Of a stretch of DNA of 64,000 nucleotides, positions 9,018-20,460 are shown piece by piece (within the stretch, counting starts at the first letter, position 1; every line of letters begins with the position of its first letter). The DNA comes from Drosophila miranda (lineage: Eukaryota; Arthropoda; Insecta; Diptera; Drosophilidae), in assembly GCF_003369915.1 (NCBI RefSeq), contig NC_046674.1:13392001-13456000 (forward strand), written 5' to 3'. Under the pieces are notes generated by a model that searched no databases, was not told the origin of the DNA, and saw nothing but the letters and a program-made list of their open reading frames with translations. Made by a program: the position numbers and the translations under genes.

Positions 9018-11255
9018 TCACAACGGCTTTCTCTTATCAGAATGTGTACAAATTTTAGAGCAGAAATCATTCCACTCTGTCTGAGAGCCTAAGAAGTCTT
9101 TCCATTTCGGATCGAGGTTGTTCATATGTACAGCCCAAAGAGCACTTTTCTCAATTATTTTGAGCGTGAGGTAATGCGAAAGACGGCCATCACTGCTGGA
9201 AAATATTAACCGTCCTATATATTGCAGGTGCAGTTCAAGGGCTATGGCATTAAAATCAATAATGCTCAAATCTGTGGTGCCATTTGTATTACTGGAATTA
9301 TGGTTGAGGGTTTTCTTCAGAAATACCTTTTGCAGCTGATCGATATCCCTGAAACGAATGCTGCCCCATACTTGGACACATCGAAGCTTCAAGAACTTTG
9401 TCCACTCTTCTGGTTGATGGAGAAACTGATCCATCAAGTTCTTAGCTTGATTGATAACTTGATGAACTTGTTTTTTATAGGAGAGTCCAGGAGTAAACAC
9501 GAAGTTCAGGTATGAAATCTCGGATGTTCTTTTAATCGCTTTCCCTGTTATAATCCATTTCTCCAATGCCGATACCCTGCCACCACCCTTTTTGAAAACC
9601 ATAATTTCGGATGTATCCATGTCCACATCCATGGCCCATTTGTGGCCGTAACTTTCCAGTTGATCAATCATAGCCTGGAGGTCGTTGATCTTTTCCGCAA
9701 GTAGAACTATCTTGTCAGCGTGCATCAATATGTGTATCCTGCGATCATCGATGAAGAGACCTCCTTGTAGCTCGTCTGGAAGATCGTTCAAATACAAGGC
9801 GGCAAGCATTTGGGACATATTTTTCTGCTCTCGATCTATGTTTTCTCTGTAGCATCGTTTAAGCAGATTAATAATCCTTGGGGAGACTCCCATGTCAAGG
9901 AGCTTGCGCCATATAAGCTTTCTAGCCGCTCCCTGGGTAAAGGACCTCCAACTGACGAAATACGCATACACCTTAGCTCCTCTTTCCGTCAATTTCATAT
10001 CGACAATCGCTGTTAAGTTGTACACCATATCGACGCTGGAAAGTTTCTCCCAGAATCTGGTCTGGTACTCATTGAAGATATTGGTATGGCCGCACCATTC
10101 GATCAGTCTGTCTTGCACTATTTTGAAGAGAGTCTTGATTAAACCATTCGAAGAAACAATATTTGTGCAGGAGATCTGTCTCATATTCGATCCGTCGAAC
10201 ATGGCATTGCATCGAACAACCAGTTCGTTGCGGAAATCCCTCAATGCTTGCTTGGAAAACGACCTCAATGAGTGATGTTTGAAAGCAAACTCTACTTCTG
10301 CACTGGTAATATCCGAATCAAGCCTGGTGTTCTGCGAGAGAATGCTGGAGTCAAATGACCTGATATTATTTGTGTGTATTTTGATTGAAGAAGCTCCCGG
10401 CACTGGGGCATCCATCAGGGGCAGATCTAATACCAGACAGATGGGCAAGTGATCAGATCCGTGTCTGGTGCCCCCTGTATCTGGTTTATCCACCATGAAA
10501 TCACTCACTACCGGCATTAGATCTTGGCTGACTGCTGCAAAATCATTTGTGGAATTCCCCAGCTTGCTCGGGGTATGGTATGTGAAGCTGCCTTTGGCGT
10601 CGCCCACCGTCAGGCCGTTCAATATTTGTAGCTTATTATGGTCGCAAAATTCCAGAAACTGTGATCCTCTTCCATTCCGTTTTTTATCTTCAGAGATTCG
10701 ACCATTTGTGTTGGCGACACAGGGATAGTTGGAGACTTTCTGCTTGAGCCCGCCCAGACGGATGTTGACATCACCAATTATTATGGCATTTTCTATGGTA
10801 TTCGGTTTGTTGCTAAAAACTTGTGTCACCGGCAAGAATTCGCCATTCCAGTCGGCTCCTCGTATGTAGAGCGGTATTATGTGTAGCATTTTCTCACGCC
10901 AGCATAGCTCTACGATCTTTATATCTCCCACATCGGTTATAGCGTGCGTTAGTCCCATTTTGTTCAGGCATTTCCGGATTCCAATTACAATTCCGCCGAT
11001 TCCACGTCCGTGACGATAGATCTTTATGGCTTCCTTCCAATAGCAGGCATAGTCGGAGAACAGTTTTTCAAACTCTTCTGTCACGGGTGTACCGGGAAGC
11101 GTATGGGTTTCAATTAAAATAAATATGTCGAAATTCCTAAGATATTCAGTAAATTCTTTGTCCTTTAATTTGCTTTGTAGACCACGGATATTATATGAAA
11201 CTATTTTTAGCAACGGGACGTCGTTCTTCCGTTTGTCGCGGATCATTTTGCTCAC
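9018..11255 (-). mobile_element. Non-LTR retrotransposon-type ORF: APE endonuclease plus degenerate reverse transcriptase
   Basis: One uninterrupted ORF of 745 codons reads on the minus strand. Residues about 15-285 form an apurinic/apyrimidinic-type endonuclease: SYNIRGLQ, IETHT, GDVNIRLGG and SDHLPICL are all present in order. Residues about 400-640 resemble a LINE reverse transcriptase, but the region is shortened and appears catalytically dead. The box A aspartate is lost (YAYFVSWRSF where FVDF..AFD is expected), the GVRQG-type segment is absent, and the YADD box reads HADKI. Downstream thumb-like sequence (MDTSEIMVFKKGGGRV, ISYLNFVFTPGLSYKK) continues to a TGA stop. No ORF1/gag precedes it, and no poly(A) tail or clear target duplication was found. 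The subfamily is not assigned. It could be a dead element copy or an exapted endonuclease gene. Confidence 0.85.
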
Positions 11256-11774
11256 GGTGGCAGCTACAACTTAAAACTAGTTTCGCCACTATATTTTCAT
11301 TTAGTTGAACCCTAAACTTGGACTCAACTGGCTATCGACGTTCCCACTTCCGCTCTACCTCTCCCTTGCATCTGGTGAATCATCCAACTGATAATGGCAA
11401 TAATTTGCATGTACTTGTGTAATGCTTACTCCGAGCAAATGTTCCTTTTCTTCACATTCGTGTCGCCCATTAATAGGCATAATTATACAATTAAAGCTAA
11501 TTTATATAAAAATTTCAACAGCTTATATTGCTTTCTGATTGGAGGCGCAACAAGAAGTAAAGAGACAAATTCCAATTGAAACGCGATTGATATCGACTAT
11601 ATATCGATATATACCAATTGATATCGGCATTCGAATGTCGATTTAAACAAAATCTGCAACTGCATTATTCAATCTACTGTAGGCCCCACTGGGCAGGTAA
11701 ACGGATGTGGATTACAAAATCTTTCTTTATTAGGTTGTCGTTTGATGGTTGAATCGTGGCAGGAAGGAAGGTGT
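11256..11774. other. Intergenic stretch with palindromic TATCGATA-rich segment
   Basis: No gene is visible. At about 11588-11626 lies a cluster of GATATCGA/TATCGATA/TTGATATCGG words, which are DRE-like and partly palindromic. The sequence between the LINE-type ORF and this cluster shows no ORF1-like reading frame. Confidence 0.4.
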
Positions 11775-12161
11775 TTACTTCTTCTTCAGGAATGGGCTGA
11801 CAATGGCCGGAGCAGCATAGGTGGTGTACGCAGGAGCAGCCGCAGCATAGGATGTGTAAGCAGGAGCAGCAGCTGCGTACGTGGTCACAGGAGCGGTGTA
11901 GGCGCGGACACCGTACACCGAAGAGGTGTAGGCTGGAGCAGCTGCAGTGTAGGTTGAGTAGGCCGGAGCGGCAGCAGCATAGGTGGAATAGGCAGGAGCA
12001 GCTGCAGCATACGTGGCCACGGGAGCCGAGTAGGCCACGGGTCCAGCGGCATAGGTGGCAGCATAGGACGGCGCAGCAGCGTATGTGGCAACCGGAGAGG
12101 AAGCCAGGAAGCCAGCCTGGGCAACGGCGAAGGTGAGAGCCAAGCAGATGAGGAACTTCAT
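11775..12161 (-). CDS. Secreted Ala/Tyr/Pro-rich cuticle-like protein (AAPAY repeats)
   Basis: A single exon encodes 128 residues. An N-terminal signal peptide (MKFLICLALTFAVAQAGF) is followed by at least nine imperfect copies of the motif Y-x-A-A-A-P-A-Y, and the end is SPFLKKK. The composition is almost entirely Ala, Tyr, Pro, Thr, Ser and Val. This matches the low-complexity extracellular proteins of Drosophila cuticle and chorion, such as the 825-Oak/CPLCA-like group. The role is inferred to be structural in cuticle. The gene has a regulated-type promoter (TATA box, listed separately). Which named gene is orthologous cannot be settled because repeats evolve fast. The opposite strand is also open here, but only because of the repeats. 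Confidence 0.85.
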   Translation of the reverse strand: MKFLICLALTFAVAQAGFLASSPVATYAAAPSYAATYAAGPVAYSAPVATYAAAAPAYSTYAAAAPAYSTYTAAAPAYTSSVYGVRAYTAPVTTYAAAAPAYTSYAAAAPAYTTYAAPAIVSPFLKKK

Positions 12162-12225
12162 GTTGAGCTGTTTAGAGTTGGTTGGTTTGTCAGTGAATGA
12201 TGCTGTTTCCCAATTAGCTCGATCG

Positions 12226-12232
12226 TTTTATA
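12226..12232 (-). promoter_or_regulatory. TATA box of the cuticle-like gene
   Basis: On the minus strand the sequence ACTATAAAACG lies about 30 nt upstream of an initiator-like TCATTCACTG (12200-12191). The initiator lies about 30-40 nt before the start codon. Spacing and order fit a focused TATA/Inr promoter, typical of strongly and stage-specifically expressed cuticle genes. Confidence 0.75.
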
Positions 12233-12295
12233 GTCCGAATTGGCCCGGAGGGAGGCCTGCCTGGCCAAACGGGTTTACGGCTTAGGCATTCCCAA

Positions 12296-13116
12296 TAACA
12301 ACCGAAAACTAAATTAGAACACAATTGCGTCCGCATTGAATTTCTGCATGGTAACGTTCATTGAATGCGGATTCAATCCTCTGCCGTCGCACCTTTGTGG
12401 CAGAACCTAGCCTCCAATGTTTGTCGGCTATTACCAGTCCAAGCCGTGTCAAATGGATTACTCTTTCTCCTCTGATGCTTGAGGTACGGCGACAATTTGT
12501 GCCTGCTTTTCGGCTGCTCCATCTTGCGCTGTTATGGTGTAAGATGGAATAGATGTACCATAGATTGACTTGAATACACATCACTCTTATTGCATAGATT
12601 AAGATTAGTTCTTTGCTGTTGAAAATGCAAGCAATCTGTGCAACAATTCATAATAACACGAGTTTTGTTGTACATCTTAACCTTGGAGCGGTGCTTTGAC
12701 CTCTCAATTGTCAATTCCAACTTGTGTTAAGACTGTAAATTACTCCTTTAACAGAATATAAATATAAGGCAATTTATTCACACATATTTTCAGTAACAAC
12801 AAACAACTTTAGATGAAGTCGATTTACTTTCTGAAAATATATTTAATAGAAAAATATCGTAAGTAATTTGTTCATTCAATGAGCTATAGAGCTGTTTTTA
12901 TAAAAATGCACTCAAAAGAACTCTTCACGCGTCTCGAATCGGTGGCACAACTTATAAATCAGCAAGGTACAAAGCTGGATTAAAAAAAAAAAAAAATAAA
13001 TAAATAAAACAAAACAAAATGATATAAACTATAATTTTGCATTTATGCCGCCCTTTTTTGGCTGCTTGTGTGTGGTACAGAATGATAGAACCAAAAGTAA
13101 AAAACTTAAGATAAAT
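12296..13116. other. Intergenic sequence, possible remnant of an old element
   Basis: A minus-strand reading frame of 91 codons at 12309-12584 has a mixed composition (RGERVIHLTRLG, ADKHWRLGSAT) that is not simple repeat. It has no start context, no partner exon and no family I recognise. From about 12700 the sequence is AT-rich, with a poly(A)-like run at 12980-13020 near the Metaxin 2 3' end. Confidence 0.3.
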
Positions 13117-14004
13117 TCATTGCAGGCACCTGGTCTGAAAATATTTGTCATCAATGAAGCGACAGAGCTCCACCAAAAGCTTGAACTTTTGCACGGTCTG
13201 GGCCAGCGCCATGTTGGGTAGCGTGGTGGTCAGAATGCTGAAGAGATGTCCAAAGGCGATGGCATCCAGTTCACAGGGCTGTTCGCCATAGAAGAAGGGC
13301 GTGTCGGGGGACTCTTTCAGTTTGTATTCGAGCGTCTCGCAACATTTGGCCACCTTTTCAATGACGTTTTCTATGTCCAGGTCGTTCCACTGATAGACCT
13401 TCAGCAAACGGAGCGCGTTGTGGCGCTTGCCATAGTTCTGCATGTGGTTAATGGGCCACGGATAGACACTGCCATTGCGCGGAGCTGTGACCTCCTTGTA
13501 GACGCGCTCGTTCTTAAAACTGATGTACAGCTCGGCCATGGTGAAGATGTTCTCCACAAGCGACACATACGTCCGCATATCGGCCTTCTCATCATCGTCC
13601 TGCAGGTTGCCGATGGCCATCTCCTTCTGCTCAACAAAATTGACGATTGGCTCGAATTCGGCAAAGATAAATGCCCCAGCTCGGATAAAGGGCAGCTTGG
13701 TCATGCGTCCACCTGGCGACATGTGCTCTGCATTGGAGCATGTGCGCACGTCAAAGGGCAAGTTGCACATCTTGAGGTATGCCTTCACGGCCAGGCAACT
13801 GGCGTTCTCCGGCAATAAAATCTGCTCCACTTCATAGGGCTAGCCGCGAAAGAGAATTGCGAGAGGAATGCATGAGGCTTGTGATTTGCACCGGCTGCGT
13901 GTTTGGGATGGGATGCCTACCTGGTAGAGTGTGGTGTCTTCTGGCCATGGCTCCACGGACAGCTTGTTGGCGGTGGCCAGTTGGCTTAACAATACAGATT
14001 GCAT
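13117..14004 (-). CDS. Metaxin 2 (mitochondrial outer membrane import/SAM-associated protein)
   Basis: Two exons (14004-13921 and 13839-13117, phase 0) give 268 residues. The protein begins MQSVLLSQLATANK and has the metaxin-2 hallmark EPWPEDTTLYQ near residues 19-29. An N-terminal thioredoxin/GST-N-like fold follows (CLAVKAYLKMCNLPFDVR, then MSPGGRMTKLPFI). The C-terminal GST-like domain includes PWPINHMQNY and the CELDAIAFGHLFSILTT block. Metaxin 2 acts with metaxin 1 on the cytosolic face of the outer mitochondrial membrane in beta-barrel protein assembly and in motor attachment. The first in-frame ATG is used; an upstream GTG is in frame but is not a normal start. The gene is divergently arranged with RhoGDI, and the interval of about 350 bp probably holds a shared promoter region. 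I believe the fly gene is CG8004, but give no symbol. Confidence 0.93.
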
Positions 14005-14371
14005 TTTCTTCAAATTCCACACACAATTTCCAGCACAGCGATGAAGTAATCAAAAACAGCTGTGATTCGTGACACGCCGTGACAACTGGTTGTCATTTTG
14101 ATAACATTTGAAATTTCAGTGCAGCCCTGTATGGAACAGCTGTATGTAATCGAAATCGAAATCGGTTTCAGCCAGAAAGAATACGATCAACAACACTGCT
14201 TATTCACTGTTCCACCTTCGTTCTTTCTTGTTTCTGTGTTTTTTGCGTTGTTTTGTATTCTAATAAATATATTACAAAATCATATAAATACCTGTATTAG
14301 TTGTTGTTCACGCAACAGCCAGGAAACGCTAAAAGAAACGGCAATTATTACTTAATTTGAAAATTAAAAAG
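14005..14371 (+). promoter_or_regulatory. Divergent promoter region and inferred 5'UTR exon of RhoGDI
   Basis: Between the Metaxin 2 start and a strong donor at 14371/14372 (AAAAAG|GTGAGTGCC) there is no coding exon. The first acceptor before the RhoGDI start codon, TTTGTTTGCAG at about 18402, would remove a 4-kb intron. This is the simplest way to connect a promoter here to the RhoGDI coding exons. E-box-like CAGCTG words occur at about 14058 and 14136. The transcript start is not determined. Confidence 0.45.
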
Positions 14372-16940
14372 GTGAGTGCCACCGACTGTGTGCTTGCACT
14401 GCGTTCCCATGCATTCAAATAATATTCGAATTGAAATAAATGCTTCTTATCTGCCCGCAAGGGCACCAACCACTCCCAAAAAAAAAAAAATTTACTTGCA
14501 AACAATCACCAAAACCGAATGACGATCATTTGCCGGCCCCGTGTGTGTTAGTGTGTGATTCATATATATGCATGTACATACATGTATGTATGTATTTATG
14601 TGCGTCTGGGTCTTAACATTTTTCTGGCCGTGCACATTTCTTTATCAAAACTGGGCATGGTCTTTACTCTTCCTTGAATTATCCCCCCCACCACACCACA
14701 CCAGACCAGACCACAACACACAAAGCGAGCGAGCGAGTGAGCACTTTGACGGGGGGTCTCTGGGCAGCGTCCCTGCCCCTGTATTGCTCCACTATACCAA
14801 TCTATCTATTGGAATTTTGTTTGGAATTGGTGGATTTTGTTTGGGCAGTGCGCCGCAGTACGGATCGGATACAGATTCTACCTTAATTCGAAAAAATCAG
14901 CTTAATATTTATTTTTTTATGCACATACAGCACAGTACGTGTAGTATATAAAAATAAACTTTAATTATCTCGCAACAAACATTAATAACATTTCCATTCG
15001 CATGTACTCTCTGCTCTTCAATCCAAATCTGGAGAATTGAATACTATTATCGGTCCAACATGTATTGAAAATGGGCATAAAGCGAGCGACGTGTATTTAG
15101 ATAATGAAAAATAATGAAAAGCAAAAGCAAGATAATAAACTACCGTCAGAACATACTCGTCCCCATACATACATGTATGTACATCCATGCATACATAGTA
15201 CATACATATATGTACATATGCATATACATACATATGTACATACATGTGTTCGTGTGGCTGGAGGCGTCGGTCTGGTCGTATTCGCTTAACGCCCGTTCTG
15301 GTCAATATAATTCAATGCCGTTCTCCCCACCCCCCCCACACTCTGTCAGTGTGCCTTTTGCCTTATCTGCCTTTGTGCGTCCGTATTTGGTTGGGACCTT
15401 TTTGTTTTTTTTTTTTTCTATGCGGGGGGACATCTGCCAGCTGCAACCGCAACCGCCCCCACCCCCACCTCCACGCCAGGCCCCATCTATCGACTCTCCA
15501 AGCCACAGTTCATCAATGTGTTAATAATTGGAATTTAATCAATATTATCGAGTGACTAACATTTGGTGGGCAGCATTGTGGTGAAAATTGAATGATAAAA
15601 GGCAATCCATTTAATCTGCTAGTCCTGCTGATCTCCAGGGAATATACACTACTGGCCAAAAAAATAAGTACATCGGTGTAGTTTGTTATGGAATAGCTCG
15701 AATGTTAGTAAATGTATTGATGCCAATTGTTTATATTCGGAAAGGTTACAGTCTTGCCAATTATTTAAATCAAAAATTAAAGTGGGGAACCATCTTAGTA
15801 AAATTCTATGCATACATTTTTGCTGAATGGGCATTTTTGGTCTGGCCAAAATAATAAGTACACTGGTGTTATTTATAAATTTTGAAGGATTAGATAAGGA
15901 TTTGGTCAAAGGATTGTTGGTTTTTATTGAGTTCTTTCATATTTAAGTACATGAGAGTTTAAAAAAATTCTTTAGTTAGGCCCTACTCCTGAAGAAAAGA
16001 AGTTTTCCATAAGTCTTCAAAAAGAAAGGAAAATTCTCCGGGAAATTGCGAAAAGTCTTGGACGCTCGGAATTTTTTGTTCAGAATGCTTTAATATCTAA
16101 AGTGGTTATTGAAAATCGAGGATGGAAGAAGAAATCTTTACAAACAACGCACACCCGCATCATCAGTCTTTCAAAAAAGGATCAGTTCATGTCTTCCAAG
16201 GCCAAATACGCTCAAATTGGGAAAGAAAAATCAGGTCTGATGGTTCGTCGGAGACTACAATATACAGACCTAACAGGACGGATAGTCCGAAAAGTTCCCT
16301 TACTCCGAGTAAAAATTTTGAAGATGAGGCGAAAACTCGTTGAAAATCATTTGGCATGTTCTGGCTCAGATGGGTCTTAAAAGTGGAATAATATATTATT
16401 GAGAGACGAAACAAAAATAAATCTTTTTGATAATGACTCCAGAAGATGTATACAATTACCCAAAGGCAAAGAATTCGACTTCCGGTACACAAAGAAAACG
16501 GTTAAGAACGGAGGCTGATGTATAGGTATCTGAGGCCATTTTTCTTGGGATGGCGTTGAGCCGGTACATAGCATAACTGATCATGTGATCCAATTCGGGT
16601 ATAAAATTTGTGCAAAAAACGTGGTATGAGATTCCAGTGGAGACTTGCCGCAAACTTATTGCTAGTATGCCAAGAAGAATGGCCGAAATCATCCAAAATA
16701 AGTGTGGCTATATAGGATACTATTAAAAGATTATAAATTATAAGAAAAAAGTGTAAAAAATTTGAAAGGTTTTTAGTTTTTCGCTTTGGAGAATTGCTGT
16801 ACTTATTATTTTGGCCAGCCCTTATTTATGATTTTAAGGTTTAATCGATCATAAAATATATATTTGAAATGAAAAATGCTTATGATAAACATTTTTATAG
16901 TCTATTGTAGGTTAGAAAACTAAAAGTAATTTTGATTTTT

Positions 16941-18078
16941 TATACCCGATACTCAAAATGAGTATTGGGGTATATTAGATTTGTGGTAAAAGTGGATGTG
17001 TGTAACGTCCAGAAGGAATCGTTTCCGACCCCATAAAGTATATATATTCTTGATCAGCATCAATAGCCAAGTCGATTGAGCCATGTCTGTCTGTCCGTCC
17101 GTCCGTTTGTCCGTCTGTCCGTCTGTCCGTCCGTCCGTCTGTCCGTCTGTCCGTCCCCTTCAGCGCCTAGTGCTCAAAGACTATAAGAGCTAGAGCAACG
17201 ATGTTTTGGATCCAGACTTCTGTGATATGTCACTGCTACAAAAATATTTCAAATCTTCGCCCCGCCCACTTCCGCCCCCACAAAGGACGAAAATCTGTGG
17301 CATCCACATTTTTAAAGATACGATAAAACCAAAAACGCAGAATCGTAGAGGATGACTATATGTTATAGAGTGTAAAATCTCAACCAGATCGTATAATTAT
17401 TATAGCCAGAATCAAGAAAACAATTTCATTCTTTCTCGCTCTGTCTCTCTCTAACACACAGGTTTCATGGTCGGTTTTGCCAATTGCAAAATATGAGTTC
17501 AAGGATCTCAGAACTATAAGAGCCAGAGCAACCAAATTTGGTATCCACACTCCTGTGATATCGGACCTTGACCGATTCGTGTCCAAATTTCGCCACACCC
17601 CCTTCCGCCCCCGCAAAGGACGAAAATCTGGGGCATCCACAAATCTCAGAGACTATTATGGCTAGAGTAACCAAATTTTGTATCCACACTTCTGTTAGAT
17701 CTCACTATAGAACGTATATCTCAGAATTTCGCCCCACACCCTTCCGCCCCCACAAAGGACGAAAATCTGTTGCATCCACAATATTGCACATTCGAGAAAA
17801 CTAAAAACGCAGAATCATAGATAATGACCATATCTATCAAATTGCTGAATCAGGATCAGATAGGATCATTTTTGTAGCCAAAAGCAAGAAATCAATTTGC
17901 AGTGGCTACGCAGCGCCCGACGTCACGCTTAGACTGATTTTCTGTCTCTCTCGCACGCATTCTTTGTCGTGTCGTTTAATATTAGCGGCGTCTGCCGGAG
18001 GAGAGCCATATTGACTTAGTATCGGGTATAACTGTAGAGTTGCGGTGTCCGCAGCAACTCACAACGTTCCCCCTCGTT
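16941..18078 (+). mobile_element. DINE-1 / Helentron-type non-autonomous element nested in the Tc1-like copy
   Basis: The element begins TATACCCGATACTC, with a short 5' palindrome (ATACTC/GAGTAT). It continues with the widely shared Drosophila DINE-1 core CGTTTCCGACCCCATAAAGT, TATATATTCTTGATCAGCA and a GTCCGTCTGTCC minisatellite (17092-17156). Three internal copies of the CCGCCCCCACAAAGGACGAAAATCTG block follow. Near the 3' end a 7-bp hairpin (GAGTTGC...GCAACTC, 18037-18060) precedes a T-rich tail, as expected for Helitron/Helentron termini. It carries no coding capacity. It interrupts the right arm of the Tc1-like element, so it inserted later. Confidence 0.85.
17092..17156 (+). repeat. GTCCGTCT minisatellite inside DINE-1
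   Basis: Alternating GTCC-GTCT and GTCC-GTCC words repeat for about 65 bp. This is the variable microsatellite-like block characteristic of DINE-1 copies. Confidence 0.8.
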
Positions 18079-18424
18079 TTTTAATTATGTTTATTAGAAA
18101 AGTTTTATAGGAGATGAAAGAAAGCTTATAAGCGTGTACTTATTATTTTGGCCAGTAGTGTACATATGTAGATATGTATGTATACTTAGAAAAAAACCAT
18201 TATCGTGTCCTCATGTTACTCACACTACTAAAAATATCCCTATGACCCACATGAATCATTAAGAGGAGGAATAAAAGAGGCAGAAAGAAATGCTAAACAA
18301 GAAAGAAAAAAAAAAAACTCTCAACTAGGAAAAATCATGCGTAATCTTACCGATATAAATGTATTCGATTAATAAACAAACATACCAGACTTTGTTTGCA
18401 GCCCCCTAGGTAAGAGAGGAAGCC

Positions 18425-19642
18425 ATGGCCGAAACAGCGAAGCAACAACCCCATCCCGACCATCATGATGAGGATGTGCACGATGCCAACTACCAAGCAC
18501 CGCCGGAGAAGACCATCGAGGAGATCATGGCCGCCGATCAGGAGGATGAGAGTTTGAGACGCTACAAGGAGGCCCTCCTGGGCGCCGCCCAGACCGAGAA
18601 GATTGTTGTCGGTAAGAGAGCAATCAAAACAAAGCCTATCGAATGCTAATCCAATTACCCATTGCCCGTCATCTCTAGAGCCCAATGATCCACGCAAGGT
18701 GATTGTGAAAAAGCTGGCGCTGGTTGTGGGGGGACGCGATGATATGGAATTGGATCTTACTGGCGACATTAGTCAGCTGAAAAAGCAGGTAGAGCGCATC
18801 ATGACTGATCCCCATTAAGGAATCCATTTGACCTATTGACATCTATTTCCCGACAGCTTTTTGTGATCAAAGAAGGTGTTCAGTACAAGGTGCGCATTGA
18901 TTTTATTGTGCAACGTGAAATTGTCCACGGCCTTAAGTATGTGCAAAAGACCTCTCGCTTTGGCATGCCCGGTAAGTGATTCGATTTGAATGGATCTACA
19001 GCCAGGAGGGTGGGGGACTTTCCTTTCAATCGAAATGTTTTCCATTGAACGAGTATTTGGTTCATCGTACAGTGCGTACACTGTGCCGTGCACTTTTGGG
19101 ACTTCACGTTTCGCGTGGCCACATTCCACGTTTGCTTTTTTCGCCCATAAAGGCATCAGTTCTTGATAGACTTCTGTCCGCTACAGTATGGGGAATAGCA
19201 CCTTCAATAGCACTAGCCTGCTCTGCGGAATTTTCAGTGTGGTCTACATTGTGCTTATTACGTTTGCCATTTTTACCATAATCATGTGCTGATCAATGTC
19301 CCTTTGTCCTTGTATGCCTTGCCCTTTTTTGTTGGATAATTATATTGCCTTGCGTTAAGTTGTGGGTAAGATTGTGGTCTAAGACTCTTTGAGAGATTTG
19401 TTCTTGTTTTCGTGAATAATCATTTACTTCTTTCCATTCCCATAGTCGACAAAATGAAGCACATGGTTGGCTCGTATCCGCCGAAAAGGGAAATTCAGTT
19501 CTATTTGACGCCCGCCGAGGAGGCGCCCTCCGGCACAATGTCGCGCGGCACTTACTCGGTCAGCTCGATCTTCACGGATGACGACAAGCACATACATTTG
19601 GAGTGGGACTGGACCTTTGAGATCAAAAAGGACTGGGAATAA
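18425..19642 (+). CDS. RhoGDI: Rho GDP-dissociation inhibitor
   Basis: Four exons (18425-18611, 18679-18788, 18857-18971, 19446-19642) join in frame to give 202 residues, matching the family. The acidic N-terminal arm, residues about 1-65, includes NYQAPPEKTIEEIMAADQEDES and forms the helix pair that blocks the switch regions of Rho GTPases. The C-terminal immunoglobulin-like beta sandwich contains LALVVGGRDDMELDLTGD, KEGVQYKVRIDFIVQREIV, MVGSYPPK, GTYSVSSIFTDDDKHIHLEWDW and the end FEIKKDWE. Its pocket binds the geranylgeranyl tail. The protein keeps Rho, Rac and Cdc42 in the cytosol in the GDP state. The start codon lies in a Kozak-like context (GAAGCCATGG). The third intron is longest (474 nt). 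Confidence 0.96.
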
Positions 19643-20460
19643 AGCGGGAAATACACCACACATAGAAACCCACACACACAACACACCACACACACACACC
19701 GACATAGACACAGACACACAGCATATACAATTTTTTTTTTTTTTTTTGTTTCTTCCCCAAAATTGTCATGTAACTAGTTTATTTTTTGTTTCCAAAATCT
19801 GTAAACGCGAGTTTCCAACAAAAAATGAAGCAAACCAATTGATCGTCAAGTATTTTTGTGAATGGTATTAAAATGAAACTATTTTTGTATCTAAAGAGTT
19901 AAATGTAAAGCCACGATATGTATTTTTATATCCATTTGATATCCAATGGAATGTGTGTAAAAGAAGAGCAATTCTCGCCCAATGTCACTCACAAAGAGAT
20001 CCAGTCAATCCACTCAAGTCAAAACCAAGTCAAGTCAAGTCAATCAGTCGGCCTCTGCATGCCATTGCATATGTCTAACATATACCCCCATTTCCAGCTG
20101 AATTCTGATGAGTAATCAGAACTTTAAGAAAGTTGTATGCATTTTCGCCATGTATTTAAATTTAATGAGAGGAAAGCGTTTATTCTTTTCAACTGAAACT
20201 GCAAGGGAAGCCCATACCCAGCCCAGAGGGGATCCACTCAATCAATAAACTGGATCTGGAACTGGTAACTGGATATTGATACCTTACAATAATGCATTTG
20301 ATATCTGTAAAGTCTACATAAAAGGGGGATCCCTCACTGAACTCTAAACTATATATTTTAACTGTATAACTTAACTATCTCTGTGTATTTTTTGTTTAAA
20401 ATTTATGCGAATGCAGCAGAATGAGTGCAACTGAAGAGCAATAAAAATAAAATATATTTA
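19643..20460 (+). other. RhoGDI: RhoGDI 3'UTR
   Basis: The region starts with ACAC-rich repeats (about 19650-19720) and a poly(T) run (19731-19747). AAGTC-type short repeats lie at 20018-20041, and the region ends near an AATAAA at about 20440. No other gene is visible. Confidence 0.6.

Larger units (their letters stand above)
15647..18160. mobile_element. Degenerate Tc1-like transposon with IR/DR ends, interrupted by DINE-1
   Basis: The outer ends are inverted copies of CACTACTGGCCAAAA.AATAAGTACA, flanked by TA on both sides, the Tc1/mariner target. A second inner copy of the same motif lies about 200 bp inside each end (15844 on the left, 16798-16818 on the right). This gives the IR/DR architecture of some Tc1-like elements. 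Between them, at about 15990-16700, lie fragments of a Tc1-type transposase: helix-turn-helix remnants (RRRLQYTDLTGRIVRKVPLL) and a catalytic-domain remnant (RDETKINLFDNDSR), broken by several stops and frameshifts. It is non-functional. It sits in the inferred RhoGDI 5'UTR intron. Confidence 0.85.

Noticed and set aside
12309-12584. Possible small gene on the minus strand
   Set aside because: It has no plausible start, partner exon or recognisable motif. It is kept only as a possible relic of an old element.
15018-15305. Tyr/Met/Val-rich frame
   Set aside because: It is translated from a TACATACATATGTACA microsatellite, not a protein gene.
17092-17156. Array of short repeats considered as CRISPR-like
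   Set aside because: The units are 4-8 bp without spacers and belong to the DINE-1 microsatellite of an animal genome.
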